From NCBI RefSeq assembly GCF_025399795.1, contig NZ_JAODTZ010000019.1:1-64000 (forward strand): a stretch of 64,000 nucleotides of DNA, given 5' to 3'. Shown one piece after another: positions 1 through 7,567 of this stretch (its first letter is position 1; every line of letters begins with the position of its first letter). Origin of the DNA: Streptomyces rhizosphaerihabitans. Lineage in GTDB: Bacteria > Actinomycetota > Actinomycetes > Streptomycetales > Streptomycetaceae. The notes beneath the pieces were generated by a model that worked only from the letters and a program-made list of their open reading frames with translations, searched no databases and was not told the origin of the DNA. A program made the position numbers and the translations under genes.

Positions 1-177
1 ACGCTCCCGAGCCGTCAGCTTGCCCTTGGCATGCTGCGCCTCGGTCGCCTTCTCACTGGGGCCGGCCAGCGCCCGGCCACGGATCGCGTGCAGCTCGGCC
101 ACACGTCCGCGCGCGTCCGTCGGTTCACCTGTGGAGCTCGTGGAGCTGGCGGTGTCGGCTTCGTCCAAAACGGTCAT
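1..177 (-). CDS. accB: Acyl-CoA carboxylase carboxyltransferase (beta) subunit, N-terminal part
   Basis: This is the first 59 codons of a gene that runs off the left edge. The translation starts MTVLDEADTASS and contains EPTDARGRVAELH and AQHAKGKLTARER, the N-terminal signature of Streptomyces AccB-type biotin-dependent carboxyltransferases, which move carboxyl from carboxybiotin to acetyl- or propionyl-CoA to make malonyl- or methylmalonyl-CoA. The ATG has no convincing Shine-Dalgarno sequence, but TATGGT lies 7-12 bases upstream, the arrangement expected of a leaderless transcript. AccB rather than PccB is chosen from the N-terminal sequence as I remember it. Confidence 0.85.
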   Translation of the reverse strand, partial: MTVLDEADTASSTSSTGEPTDARGRVAELHAIRGRALAGPSEKATEAQHAKGKLTARER

Positions 178-384
178 GTAGCGACCATACGAAGTCCACC
201 AAGGAAAGAGGCCCGTCGACTCTGCACAGTCTCCGGACCGTTTTCCTGGTGCTCCTGAACAGAACCGCCATCACATGCAGGCGATCCGACTGCCCAGAGG
301 GGCTTGGGCTTGTTGAGATCACACAAACCGTTGGACCGAGAGCCACCTCACATTCATGAGCGGCACATGCCGTCACCGGGGTGA

Positions 385-410
385 CGCGGACCCCCGTTCG
401 GCGGTCCGCG
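385..410 (-). terminator. Hairpin terminator after the secreted protein gene
   Basis: Perfect 8-bp arms CGCGGACC / GGTCCGCG with a 10-base loop, starting 19 bases past the stop codon of the minus-strand secreted protein gene. There is no T tract, as is usual for Streptomyces terminators. Confidence 0.55.
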
Positions 411-428
411 CACCCCGCAGGCACCGGC

Positions 429-926
429 TCAGCAGCCGCCGCAGTTGTAGTAGAGGACGTCCCAGTGGCTGCCCTCGTCGGCGTAGATGTTGCCGGCACC
501 GGACTGATACTGCGGGGCACCGTCGCCGCGCAGACCTATGTAGCTGAAGGTGTTCTTGATGTACGCGGTGACGCAGGTGTTCTTGCCGTAGTCCAGCTTG
601 TAGCCGTTCCAGTGCGAGTAGGTGCCGCTCGCGTGACCGGTCTCGGTGCCGCCGGTGATGTTGAGCGCGCAGCCGCTGGCCCCCTTGAGGGTCTGGGCGC
701 CCTGCGCTGTGGCGAGGTTCAGCTGCTCGAACGACGTACAGGTGGAGTTGTTGCGGTCGGAGCAGTTGCCGGAGGAGGACCAGGTGATGCCGGACTGCCG
801 GAACATCGAGGTCGCGGTGGCGTGACTGATCTTGCTGACGGCGAAGGCATCGGTGGCGGTGCCGACGACGGCGACACCGGGGGCCACGACAAGGGCGAGA
901 GCGGTCAGCGCTGACCTGAGTCTCAT
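429..926 (-). CDS. Small secreted protein with M15-like zinc peptidase motifs
   Basis: 165 residues. The start MRLRSALTALALVVAPG is chosen because it begins a clean Sec signal peptide (cleavage near residue 29, after DAFA) and follows the SD AGGAAAGG; the longer reading to 1067 would put the signal inside the protein. The mature part has four or more cysteines and the pieces TGGTETGHASG, SHWNGYKLDY and SHWDVLYYN. The pattern SHxxGxxxD followed by SHWD resembles the zinc-binding layout of M15/LAS D-Ala-D-Ala peptidases and endolysins, so a cell-wall peptidase is plausible but inferred. It is a single gene followed by a hairpin. Confidence 0.75.
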   Translation of the reverse strand: MRLRSALTALALVVAPGVAVVGTATDAFAVSKISHATATSMFRQSGITWSSSGNCSDRNNSTCTSFEQLNLATAQGAQTLKGASGCALNITGGTETGHASGTYSHWNGYKLDYGKNTCVTAYIKNTFSYIGLRGDGAPQYQSGAGNIYADEGSHWDVLYYNCGGC

Positions 927-1101
927 CTGGGGGGACCTTTCCTGCGGAGGACCGTCGGACGGCCGTACGGGCATACGGCCGTGATTCCTGTGGGGCGGCT
1001 GTGCAGGGGGTGCATGCAGATGGTGCCCGAGTTCTACGCGCGTTCGCCAGAGGCCGGACACGTGCAACCCACCGTGACGCTGGAGCCACTCTCCGGATAA
1101 T

Positions 1102-1178
1102 GTTGAAAGTTGAACGGAATAGGTCTACGGTTGCCCTTGTTGAGCTCGTTGAACGTTCAACAGATTTGAACATTCAAA
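1102..1178. promoter_or_regulatory. Three similar 14-bp operator-like sites upstream of the YceI gene
   Basis: Sites are GTTGAAAGTTGAAC (1102-1115), GTTGAACGTTCAAC (1148-1161, perfect palindrome) and TTTGAACATTCAAA (1165-1178, arms TTTGAA/TTCAAA around 2 bases). The last two lie 17 bp apart centre to centre, on nearly the same helix face. The layout suits a MarR-type dimeric repressor; no such regulator lies in the window. The rest of the 927-1232 gap shows only promoter-type sequence. Confidence 0.6.
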
Positions 1179-1232
1179 GAACTGACGCCGTGGCTCCCCC
1201 GGAACCGCGGCCCGTCCCCCAAGGAGCACCTC

Positions 1233-1853
1233 ATGGGCATCTTCGGCCGCAAGACCACCGACACCGCCGAGTCCGCGGGCACCGCGACGGCCACCGCCGT
1301 GAACCCGGACCTGGCCGCGCTGACCGGCGACTACACCATCGACCCGGCCCACTCGACGATCGGCTTCGTCGCCCGGCACGCGATGGTGACCAACGTCAAG
1401 GGCAAGTTCAACGACTTCGAGGGCACGCTGCACCTGGACGGCGGCGACCCGGCCAAGTCGACGGCCTCCCTCGACGTCAAGATGGACAGCATCGACACCG
1501 GGTCCGCGGACCGCGACGGCCACCTCAAGAGCGCCGACTTCTTCAAGACCGACGAGTTCCCGGCGATGACCTTCCGCTCCACCAAGGCGGAGGCCCTGGG
1601 CGGCGACAACTACCGGATCACCGGCGACCTGGAGATCCTCGGCACCACCCGGCAGCTCACCATCGACCTGGAGTTCAACGGCGCCGCGAAGGACCCGTTC
1701 GGCAACGAGCGCGTGGGCTTCGAGGGCAAGGCCGAGATCCTGCGCTCGGAGTGGGGCCTCACCTGGAACGCGGCCCTGGAGACCGGTGGCGTCCTCGTCT
1801 CCGACAAGATCAAGCTGAACTTCGACATCTCGGCGATCAAGAACGCCGGCTGA
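1233..1853 (+). CDS. YceI family protein
   Basis: 206 residues with an AGGAGC ribosome site just before the ATG. After about 25 variable residues comes the YceI domain: TGDYTIDPAHSTIGFVARH (about 31-50), the KGKFNDFEGTLHLDG strand, RDGHLKSADFF and FPAMTFRST, and ITGDLEILGTTRQL. YceI proteins form a lipocalin-like barrel that binds an isoprenoid or other hydrophobic ligand. Proteobacterial members are periplasmic, but no signal peptide is present here, so the protein should be cytoplasmic. Expression is probably controlled through the three operator-like sites upstream. Confidence 0.9.
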   Translation: MGIFGRKTTDTAESAGTATATAVNPDLAALTGDYTIDPAHSTIGFVARHAMVTNVKGKFNDFEGTLHLDGGDPAKSTASLDVKMDSIDTGSADRDGHLKSADFFKTDEFPAMTFRSTKAEALGGDNYRITGDLEILGTTRQLTIDLEFNGAAKDPFGNERVGFEGKAEILRSEWGLTWNAALETGGVLVSDKIKLNFDISAIKNAG

Positions 1854-1876
1854 GTCACCGGCTTCCGCCGGGCCGC

Positions 1877-1896
1877 GTCGGCCGGCTCCGGCCGAC
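1877..1896 (+). terminator. Hairpin terminator after the YceI gene
   Basis: GTCGGCCGG-CT-CCGGCCGAC, perfect 9-bp stem, 23 bases after the YceI stop. A second, weaker GC-rich dyad follows at about 1920-1951. Confidence 0.6.
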
Positions 1897-2008
1897 CCGT
1901 TCGCCGCGGCGACACCCCGAGCGCGCCCGCCCGCCCTCCCCGTACGGAGGGGACGGGCGCTCCGGTTTCCTCGCTCCGGTTTCCACACGCGGTCACTTCA
2001 CCCGCGCC

Positions 2009-2212
2009 TGGGCATTTCACCCGCCCGAGAAGGCGGGCGCCGACGCCGAGATCTCGTGGTGGGTGGTGGACGAACGGGTCGGTACGGCGCTGGAGCGGGA
2101 CCTGGATCTGCTCGTGCCCCGGTGGATCGCCGAGGACTGGCCCTTCCGCCGACCACGGTTCATCGGGCGTGATCCGTCCTGGCGCGACTGGCCGGCCCTG
2201 CCGGACGCGTAG
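2009..2212 (+). pseudogene. Headless C-terminal gene remnant, unidentified
   Basis: The last 67 codons of this frame (WAFHPPEKAGADAEISWW ... SWRDWPALPDA, TAG) have strongly coding third positions, nearly all G or C, and a protein-like Trp/Asp/Arg-rich composition, but there is no start codon or ribosome site nearby. Upstream the frame runs into YceI coding sequence in another phase. I read it as the C-terminal remnant of a gene whose 5' part was deleted. It may be the tail of a GNAT-like or small enzyme family, but I do not recognise it firmly. The stretch 2213-2319 after it holds only imperfect GGAGCCGGA repeats. Confidence 0.4.
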
Positions 2213-2319
2213 AACCGGACGCCGGAGCCGGAAGCCCGGAGCCGGACGACTGGAGCCGGACAGCTGGAGTGGATCCTCCCCAGGGACCGGGGCGGGGCTC
2301 CCGCGTCCTCGGAGTCCCC

Positions 2320-3672
2320 TCAGAAGCCGCCGCCGAAGTCGCCGCCGCCACCGAAGTCGCCGCCCCCGCCGTCCCCGAAGCCGCCGCCGAAGTCACCGGG
2401 GTCGAAGTCGGCACCGGAGACGTCGCCGCCGTCGTAACCGCCGCCGAAGTCGCCATAACCGGTGCCGTAGGCGGCCCCGTACCCGGGGCTCGCCATCATG
2501 CTGCCGAGCACGGTCCCGACGAGGAGGCCCGGCAGCACGCCGCCGCCGAAGTAGCCGCCGGCCCAGGGGCCGTACGCCGGGCCCGCGTCCCAGTACGGAC
2601 GGCGGCCGTGGTCGGTCTCGACCTCGCGGATCGCCGGGTCCTCGCCGCCGACGAGGCGGATCCAGTCGGCTTTGCAGACCGGGACCTCGCGGGGTGCGCC
2701 GCCGGCGGGAGTCCAGGCCGCGTCGGCGACGGACGGGCCGTGGCGGGGGTCGAAGAAGCAGGGCGCCCGGCGTTCGGGGACCGGGCGGCCCTCGCGGCGC
2801 GCGGCGAGCACGGCCAGCGAGAAGCGGCCCTCCTCCAGGGACTGGGTGACGGCGCGTACGTCCTCGGGGCGCTCGGCCTTGGCCATGAAGGACTTCGCCT
2901 GTTCGTACGCGTCCAGCCCGCGTTCGTAGTCCGCGCGCATCGCGTCGTCGGCACCCGCCTCCGCGGGGTGGAAGTCGAGCCGGTCCAGCTCCTCGCCGAA
3001 GGCGGTGATGTCCTCGTCCACGACCACGCGGAGCCTGTCGAGCGCCGCCCGCTGTTCGTCCTCCTTGCGGCGCCGGTTGCGGCGCACGACCGTGTACGCG
3101 CCCGCGCCGCCGACGACGGCCACCGCGCCGACCGCGATGAGCGCTCCCACCGGGACGCCTGTGCCGTTCGTGCCGCCGCCCCAGCTCGCGGGCGCCGAAC
3201 CGTGGATGTTGGCGAGCGCGCGGTCGGTGAACTCGTTCAGCTGGGTGTTCGCGTCCGACACGCCCTGGACGCTGGTGACGAGGTTCTGCACGGCCGAGCG
3301 GGACATCACCGAGGAGTCGGCGCGGGCGTCGAAGCGGTCGCCGAGCCTGATCTCGTAGAGGCCGGTGACACCGGTGGCGGTGCGCAGGTCCTGGAAGAGG
3401 TTCCGGGTGGGGAAGTTCGCGGGGAGCACGGCGACGAAGACCGGCTTGTCCGCCTTCTTGATCTTGGCGGCGAGGGCGTTCGCCTCCGCCCCGGAGAGCT
3501 GGGCGGAGGCGGCCGGGTCCACATAGACGGGGCCCTTCCGCAGGGCCGCAGCGACGGTGGAGACGTCGGTCGCCGCATGGGCCCGGGGCGCCGGGAACCA
3601 CACCATCGCCAGGGCCGCGAGTGTCAGTGCGACCAACAGGCCTGGAAGTCCTCGGGTGCGTGCGGCCCTCAT
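2320..3672 (-). CDS. TPM-like secreted/membrane protein with Gly-Asp-Phe-rich tail
   Basis: 450 residues, started at MRAARTRGLPG because this puts a signal peptide (residues about 1-33, ending AHA) at the N-terminus; the reading open to 3861 is upstream noise. Residues about 40-150 look like a divergent TPM (YgcG-type) extracytoplasmic domain (GPVYVDPAASAQLSG, KKADKPVFVAVLP). A transmembrane helix follows at about 170-190 (GALIAVGAVAVVGGAGAYTVV), then RRNRRR and a charged helical region, CFFDPRHGPS, a second hydrophobic segment (LPGLLVGTVLGSMM) and a C-terminal run of FGGGYDGG / GDFGGGGDFGGGF repeats. Function is unknown; TPM proteins have been linked to envelope processes and photosystem repair. 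Confidence 0.75.
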   Translation of the reverse strand: MRAARTRGLPGLLVALTLAALAMVWFPAPRAHAATDVSTVAAALRKGPVYVDPAASAQLSGAEANALAAKIKKADKPVFVAVLPANFPTRNLFQDLRTATGVTGLYEIRLGDRFDARADSSVMSRSAVQNLVTSVQGVSDANTQLNEFTDRALANIHGSAPASWGGGTNGTGVPVGALIAVGAVAVVGGAGAYTVVRRNRRRKEDEQRAALDRLRVVVDEDITAFGEELDRLDFHPAEAGADDAMRADYERGLDAYEQAKSFMAKAERPEDVRAVTQSLEEGRFSLAVLAARREGRPVPERRAPCFFDPRHGPSVADAAWTPAGGAPREVPVCKADWIRLVGGEDPAIREVETDHGRRPYWDAGPAYGPWAGGYFGGGVLPGLLVGTVLGSMMASPGYGAAYGTGYGDFGGGYDGGDVSGADFDPGDFGGGFGDGGGGDFGGGGDFGGGF

Positions 3673-3881
3673 GCCTTTGAAGCTACCCGAACCGGAGCAA
3701 AACTGGACATCGGGAGGGTGGCTTCCCACTACGGTCGGGGCCCGGCCGAACCCATCGGCGCCGGGCCCGCCCGCCGTGGAGCACACCATCGGGCCGGCGC
3801 CCCGCAACGATCCGATTCCGCCTACCGGAACTATGGCCTCCATCACAGCAATTTCTGGCATGGACCTGATGAAGTAGCCGG

Positions 3882-4154
3882 ATGGTCGGACTCATCCTTC
3901 GCGTTCTCCCGTTCTGAGTTCGCGAGCCGCTGCTCATCGCCGTCGGCTTCCCCTTCAGCGGCGCTCTCTTCTATGCCGCGGCGCGGGACGGGTCGGCCTT
4001 CGGCGCGTTCCTCGGTGTCGTGATGCTCCTGGTCTCCGTGTTCCGCGTCTACATCGTGATCAAGGCTCTGAAGGCCCGCAAGCTGGCCAAGGAACTCCGG
4101 AGCGCCGCCGCGGCGACGGCGGCCACGGCGGCGACTGCACCGACCGCGTCGTAA
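3882..4154 (+). pseudogene. Small membrane protein gene interrupted by an in-frame TGA
   Basis: An ATG at 3882 opens MVGLILRVLPF and then meets TGA at 3915-3917. The same frame continues PLLIAVGFPFSGALFYAAARDGS ... LGVVMLLVSVFRVYIVIKALKARKLAKELRSA to TAA at 4154. The two parts together make a sensible roughly 90-residue protein with two or three hydrophobic helices and a basic, Ala/Thr-rich end. No start codon with a ribosome site lies between the stop and residue 47, where an internal ATG (4023) would give only 43 residues. It is either a point-mutated gene or a sequencing error. I do not recognise the family. Confidence 0.45.
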
Positions 4155-4174
4155 AGAGCAAGGACCGGAACGCG

Positions 4175-4209
4175 GGCCGACCGGGGCTGATGTCCAGCCC
4201 CGGCCGGCC
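4175..4209. terminator. Bidirectional hairpin between convergent genes
   Basis: GGCCGACCGGGGCTG-ATGTC-CAGCCCCGGCCGGCC, 15-bp arms with one mismatch, between the broken plus-strand gene and the minus-strand GH3 gene. Confidence 0.65.
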
Positions 4210-4223
4210 CTCCACGCCCTTCC

Positions 4224-7200
4224 TCACCCTGCCCGGTACGCCTCCGTCAGCTTGGCCACCGCCTGCGCGTAGTGGCCGGTCAGCAGAAGATGGTCGGCGT
4301 CCGCGAAGGGCCCCGCGTTCGCCGCGGTGATCGACGAACCGATCTTCCGCTGGACGAGCAGGCGGGCCTTCGTCACGGCGGCGCGGCCGATCTTGTCGGC
4401 GCCGGACTGCTCCGCCGCCGAGGCGACCAGGGCGAGCGTCCGGAGTGCGGCCGTGCCGCCGCCCGGTACGTTCGTGAGCGTCGTGAGACCCCAGCCGTAC
4501 GGGAACTGCGGGTCGTAGGAGGTGTCACCGACGTTGATCGGCACCTGGGCCGCCGACTTCGGCCAGGTGACCGGGAGCTGCCCGGTGAAGGCGCGCCTTC
4601 CGTAGAGGACGTCCGCGACACCGTCGCCCTCGGTGCCCGGCAACCAGGAGGCGACGAGGGCGTCGACGGCGCCGAGCCGGTCGCCGATGAGCTGCGGGCG
4701 GCCCGAGACGATCAGCACCGCGCACTTCATGGCCGCGCACACCTTGTCGACGGCGGCCTTGTCGGCCGCGGTCAGCTCCAGATCGTTGCCGTTGCCGACA
4801 TCGCCGACACCCTCCGCGTACGGGGTCTCGCCGACGACGACCACACCGACGTCGTAGCCGCCGGTCGGTGCCGAGGCGTCCTTGGAGTAGGTGACGTCAC
4901 CGCCGGCGTTCCGCATGCCCTGGAGGATCGTGGTGCCCTTGGTGATGGGGCCGGACGAGCCCTGCCACGTGAGGGTCCAGCCGCCGGTCTGGTTGCCGAG
5001 GTCATCGGCGTTCGAACCGGCGACGTACACCTTCTGGGACTTCTTCAGCGGCAGTACGCCGTCCGCGTTCTTCAGCAGGACCTGGGACTCGGCGGCCGCC
5101 TGCCGGGCCACGGCCCGGTGTGCGGCCGAGCCGATCTTCGACGCGCCGCTCGTGTCCGCGTACGGCTTCTCGAAGAGGCCCAGCTCGAACTTCTGGGTGA
5201 GGATGCGCGACACGGCGTCGTCGATCCGCCGCGCGCTGACGCGGCCGGCGTTCGCCTCGGCCGTGAGCGTCGTACGGAAGTCCTTGTACGAATACGGCAC
5301 CATCATCATGTCGACGCCCGCGTTGACCGACGTGCGGACGTGCGAGGCGTAGTCGCCGGGGAGCTGGTCGATGGCGTTCCAGTCGCTGATGACGAAGCCG
5401 TCGAAGCCCATCCGGCCCTTGAGGACACCGTTGATCATGTCGGCGCGGGCGTGCATCTTCACCGGCCCCTGGCCGTCGCCGACGATGTCGAGCGAGGAGT
5501 AGGACGGCATGACCGAGCCGATACCGCGGTCGACCGCCGTCTGGAACGGGGCCAGGTGCACGGCCTCCAACTGCTGCCGGGTGACCGTGGTGACGCCCTG
5601 GTCGAGGGTGTACGAGCCCGTCGTGGACGTTCCGTAGCCGGTGCCGCCGTCGCCGACGAAGTGCTTGGCGGTGGCGAGGACCTTGTCGTCGTCCTTCAAG
5701 TCCTTGCCGCTGCGGGCGCCTTGGAGGCCCTGGACGATCGTCTCCATGGACTGGACGAGCGCCGGGTCCTCGCCGAACGACTCGTAGGAGCGGCCCCAGC
5801 GTTCGTCGCGGGACACGCACAGACAGGGGGCGAAGTCCCAGGGGATGCCGGTGGCGCGGACCTCGGAGGCGGTCACCGCGCCCGTCTTCTCGGCCAGTTG
5901 GGGATCACGGGTGGCGCCGATGCCGATGTTGTGGGGCATGACCGTCGCACCGGCGAGGTTGTTGTGGCCGTGCACCGCGTCCACTCCGTAGATCAGCGGG
6001 ATCTGGAACCGCGTTGCCTGCGCCCGCAGTTGGTAGCCGTCGACCATCTTCGCCCAGGCCTCAGGGGTGTTGGGCGTCGGCGTGGATCCGCCACCGGAGA
6101 GCAGCGACCCGAGGTCGTAGGAGGCGATGTCGCCGCCCGCGCCGATCGCGCCGCGCTCGGCCTGGGTCATCTGTCCGGCCTTCTCCTCCAGTGACATCCG
6201 GGAGACGAGGTCGGCGACCCGCTTCTTCACGGGCAGTTTCGGGTCCAGGTACGGGAGTCCGTGGGCGTCGATGACGGCCTGCGGGGTCTCGGCGGGGGCC
6301 TTGGCACCCGTCACCGTGAGCTTGAGGGGGATCGTCTCGGCCGCTTCGGCGGACCGGTCCCGCAGGGTCGGGATCCTGATGATGCGGCTCGTGCCGGACG
6401 TCGTGCCCGCCGGGAAGGTGACCTCGCCCCGGACCTGGGTGTAGTCCTTGCCCGGCTCGGCGGTGCCGCCCGCGCTCTCGTATCCGACGGTCACGGGCTC
6501 GTCGATCGGGGCGGAGCCGGTGGTCGCGACGGAGACCTTCACGCTCGCGGTGCCGCCCTCCTTCACCGGGTAGACCGCGGCATCGGTCGTGACGGAGGCG
6601 CGCAGGGACTGGTCGGCCTTGCCGTACAGCTCGACGTCGTCCATGGCGAACTGCCCCTGGACACCGACCGGGAGGGTGAGGGCGTACCCCCACATCTGTG
6701 TCAGGCCGAGGACCTGGTCGATACCGCCGACCGGCTGGTAGTCCGTGCGATAAGTGAAGTCGGTGAAGGGGATCTCGATCTGTTTCCAGCCGGTGAAGTC
6801 ATCGGTGAAGGAGGTCGTCCACAGCTCCGAGGCCTCGCCGTTCGCGCCGCCGTCCTTGATCTCGAAGGCGATCTTCTTGGCGTTGTCGTGGCCGTCCCAC
6901 CAGAAGCGGATGCCCTTGTGCGCGGACCAGTCGTGGGCCGGCCGGCCGGCGTCGAAGTCGTGGGTGAACCCGCCGTAGCCGCTGATGTCGTAGTCGCCGG
7001 TGAGGACCTTGGCGCCCTCGGGCGCCTCCGACCGCGCGGTCAGGGCGAGCTTCGGCGGATCGTCGCTGTCGCCGCCCCAGGTGAAGATGCCCTCGGCGGG
7101 CTGGCTCGCGAAGGGCACCTCGCCCTCGAAGCGGTCGACCGGGACGGGAGCGGGATCATCGGCCGCCGCCGTTCCCGCCGAAGCGAGCGGAAGCAGTCCG

Positions 7201-7265
7201 GCGATCAGTGCGGCACCGGCCAGCAGAGCTGTTCTTCGTACGGAATTCCGATCGAGCCCTGTCAA
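4224..7265 (-). CDS. Secreted GH3 beta-glucosidase with CBM11-like and Calx-beta domains
   Basis: 1013 residues from a TTG preceded by GAGGGGGGAT, the best ribosome site; a GTG at 7355 would add 30 residues. The N-terminus NSVRRTALLAGAALIAGLL...TAAA is a signal peptide with a twin-arginine flavour. Domains: CBM11/CIA30-like (about 42-215, FTWGGDSDDP, AMDDVELYG), Calx-beta (about 220-320, GTAEPGKDYTQVRGEVTFPAG), GH3 N-terminal barrel (about 338-665) with YGVDAVHGHNN, RDERWGRSYESFGEDP, AKHFVGDGGT and the nucleophile Asp628 in FVISDWNAI, then the GH3 C-terminal domain (SQVLLKNADGVLPLKK) with the catalytic-acid region. It should release glucose from beta-glucans or cello-oligosaccharides outside the cell. 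It is divergent from the GH30 gene. Confidence 0.9.
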   Translation of the reverse strand: MTGLDRNSVRRTALLAGAALIAGLLPLASAGTAAADDPAPVPVDRFEGEVPFASQPAEGIFTWGGDSDDPPKLALTARSEAPEGAKVLTGDYDISGYGGFTHDFDAGRPAHDWSAHKGIRFWWDGHDNAKKIAFEIKDGGANGEASELWTTSFTDDFTGWKQIEIPFTDFTYRTDYQPVGGIDQVLGLTQMWGYALTLPVGVQGQFAMDDVELYGKADQSLRASVTTDAAVYPVKEGGTASVKVSVATTGSAPIDEPVTVGYESAGGTAEPGKDYTQVRGEVTFPAGTTSGTSRIIRIPTLRDRSAEAAETIPLKLTVTGAKAPAETPQAVIDAHGLPYLDPKLPVKKRVADLVSRMSLEEKAGQMTQAERGAIGAGGDIASYDLGSLLSGGGSTPTPNTPEAWAKMVDGYQLRAQATRFQIPLIYGVDAVHGHNNLAGATVMPHNIGIGATRDPQLAEKTGAVTASEVRATGIPWDFAPCLCVSRDERWGRSYESFGEDPALVQSMETIVQGLQGARSGKDLKDDDKVLATAKHFVGDGGTGYGTSTTGSYTLDQGVTTVTRQQLEAVHLAPFQTAVDRGIGSVMPSYSSLDIVGDGQGPVKMHARADMINGVLKGRMGFDGFVISDWNAIDQLPGDYASHVRTSVNAGVDMMMVPYSYKDFRTTLTAEANAGRVSARRIDDAVSRILTQKFELGLFEKPYADTSGASKIGSAAHRAVARQAAAESQVLLKNADGVLPLKKSQKVYVAGSNADDLGNQTGGWTLTWQGSSGPITKGTTILQGMRNAGGDVTYSKDASAPTGGYDVGVVVVGETPYAEGVGDVGNGNDLELTAADKAAVDKVCAAMKCAVLIVSGRPQLIGDRLGAVDALVASWLPGTEGDGVADVLYGRRAFTGQLPVTWPKSAAQVPINVGDTSYDPQFPYGWGLTTLTNVPGGGTAALRTLALVASAAEQSGADKIGRAAVTKARLLVQRKIGSSITAANAGPFADADHLLLTGHYAQAVAKLTEAYRAG

Positions 7266-7567
7266 TGGGATCCCCCCTCGACTCTCACGTTCTTCTGACG
7301 ACGTGCTTCTTCTGTTGACGTGCTTCTTGACGACGTACTTCTCGCGATCACTCACTCTTCTTACGACTTAGATCACGGCGTGAGTTAACTGACGTCCCGG
7401 CAACCCGTCAAGACTTCACGTCAGAACCGGTACACACTCAAGTCACGGCCGGATCAGGGCAGTTGTTCCTTCAAACTGTGAACGCGCGCCCCCTTGACGT
7501 GGCTCCGTAGTCGTCATTTACTCACGCCTCGCACGCCTTCCCCCCACCTCCAGAAGGGCGGCGCTCC
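7266..7567. other. Shared control region of the divergent GH3 and GH30 genes
   Basis: 302 bases without a gene, apart from the possible 5' extension of GH3 to 7355. The palindrome AGTTAACT (7383-7390), flanked as GTG...GAC, and a spaced TGACGT ... ACGTCA pair downstream of it could be sites for a sugar-responsive repressor. I do not see the TGGGAGCGCTCCCA box of CebR. Nothing else stands out. Confidence 0.3.

Noticed and set aside
1001..1900. Long open frames on both strands over and around the YceI gene
   Set aside because: They are out-of-phase shadows of YceI, with arginine/proline-rich translations and no starts or ribosome sites. Only the last 67 codons of the plus-strand frame (2009-2212) look coding.
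2269..4023. 584-codon open frame on the plus strand
   Set aside because: It mirrors the TPM-like gene on the other strand; its composition is the GC-skewed shadow typical of Streptomyces.
7266..7567. CebR-type operator between the glycosidase genes
   Set aside because: The TGGGAGCGCTCCCA box is absent; only weaker, unassigned palindromes are visible.
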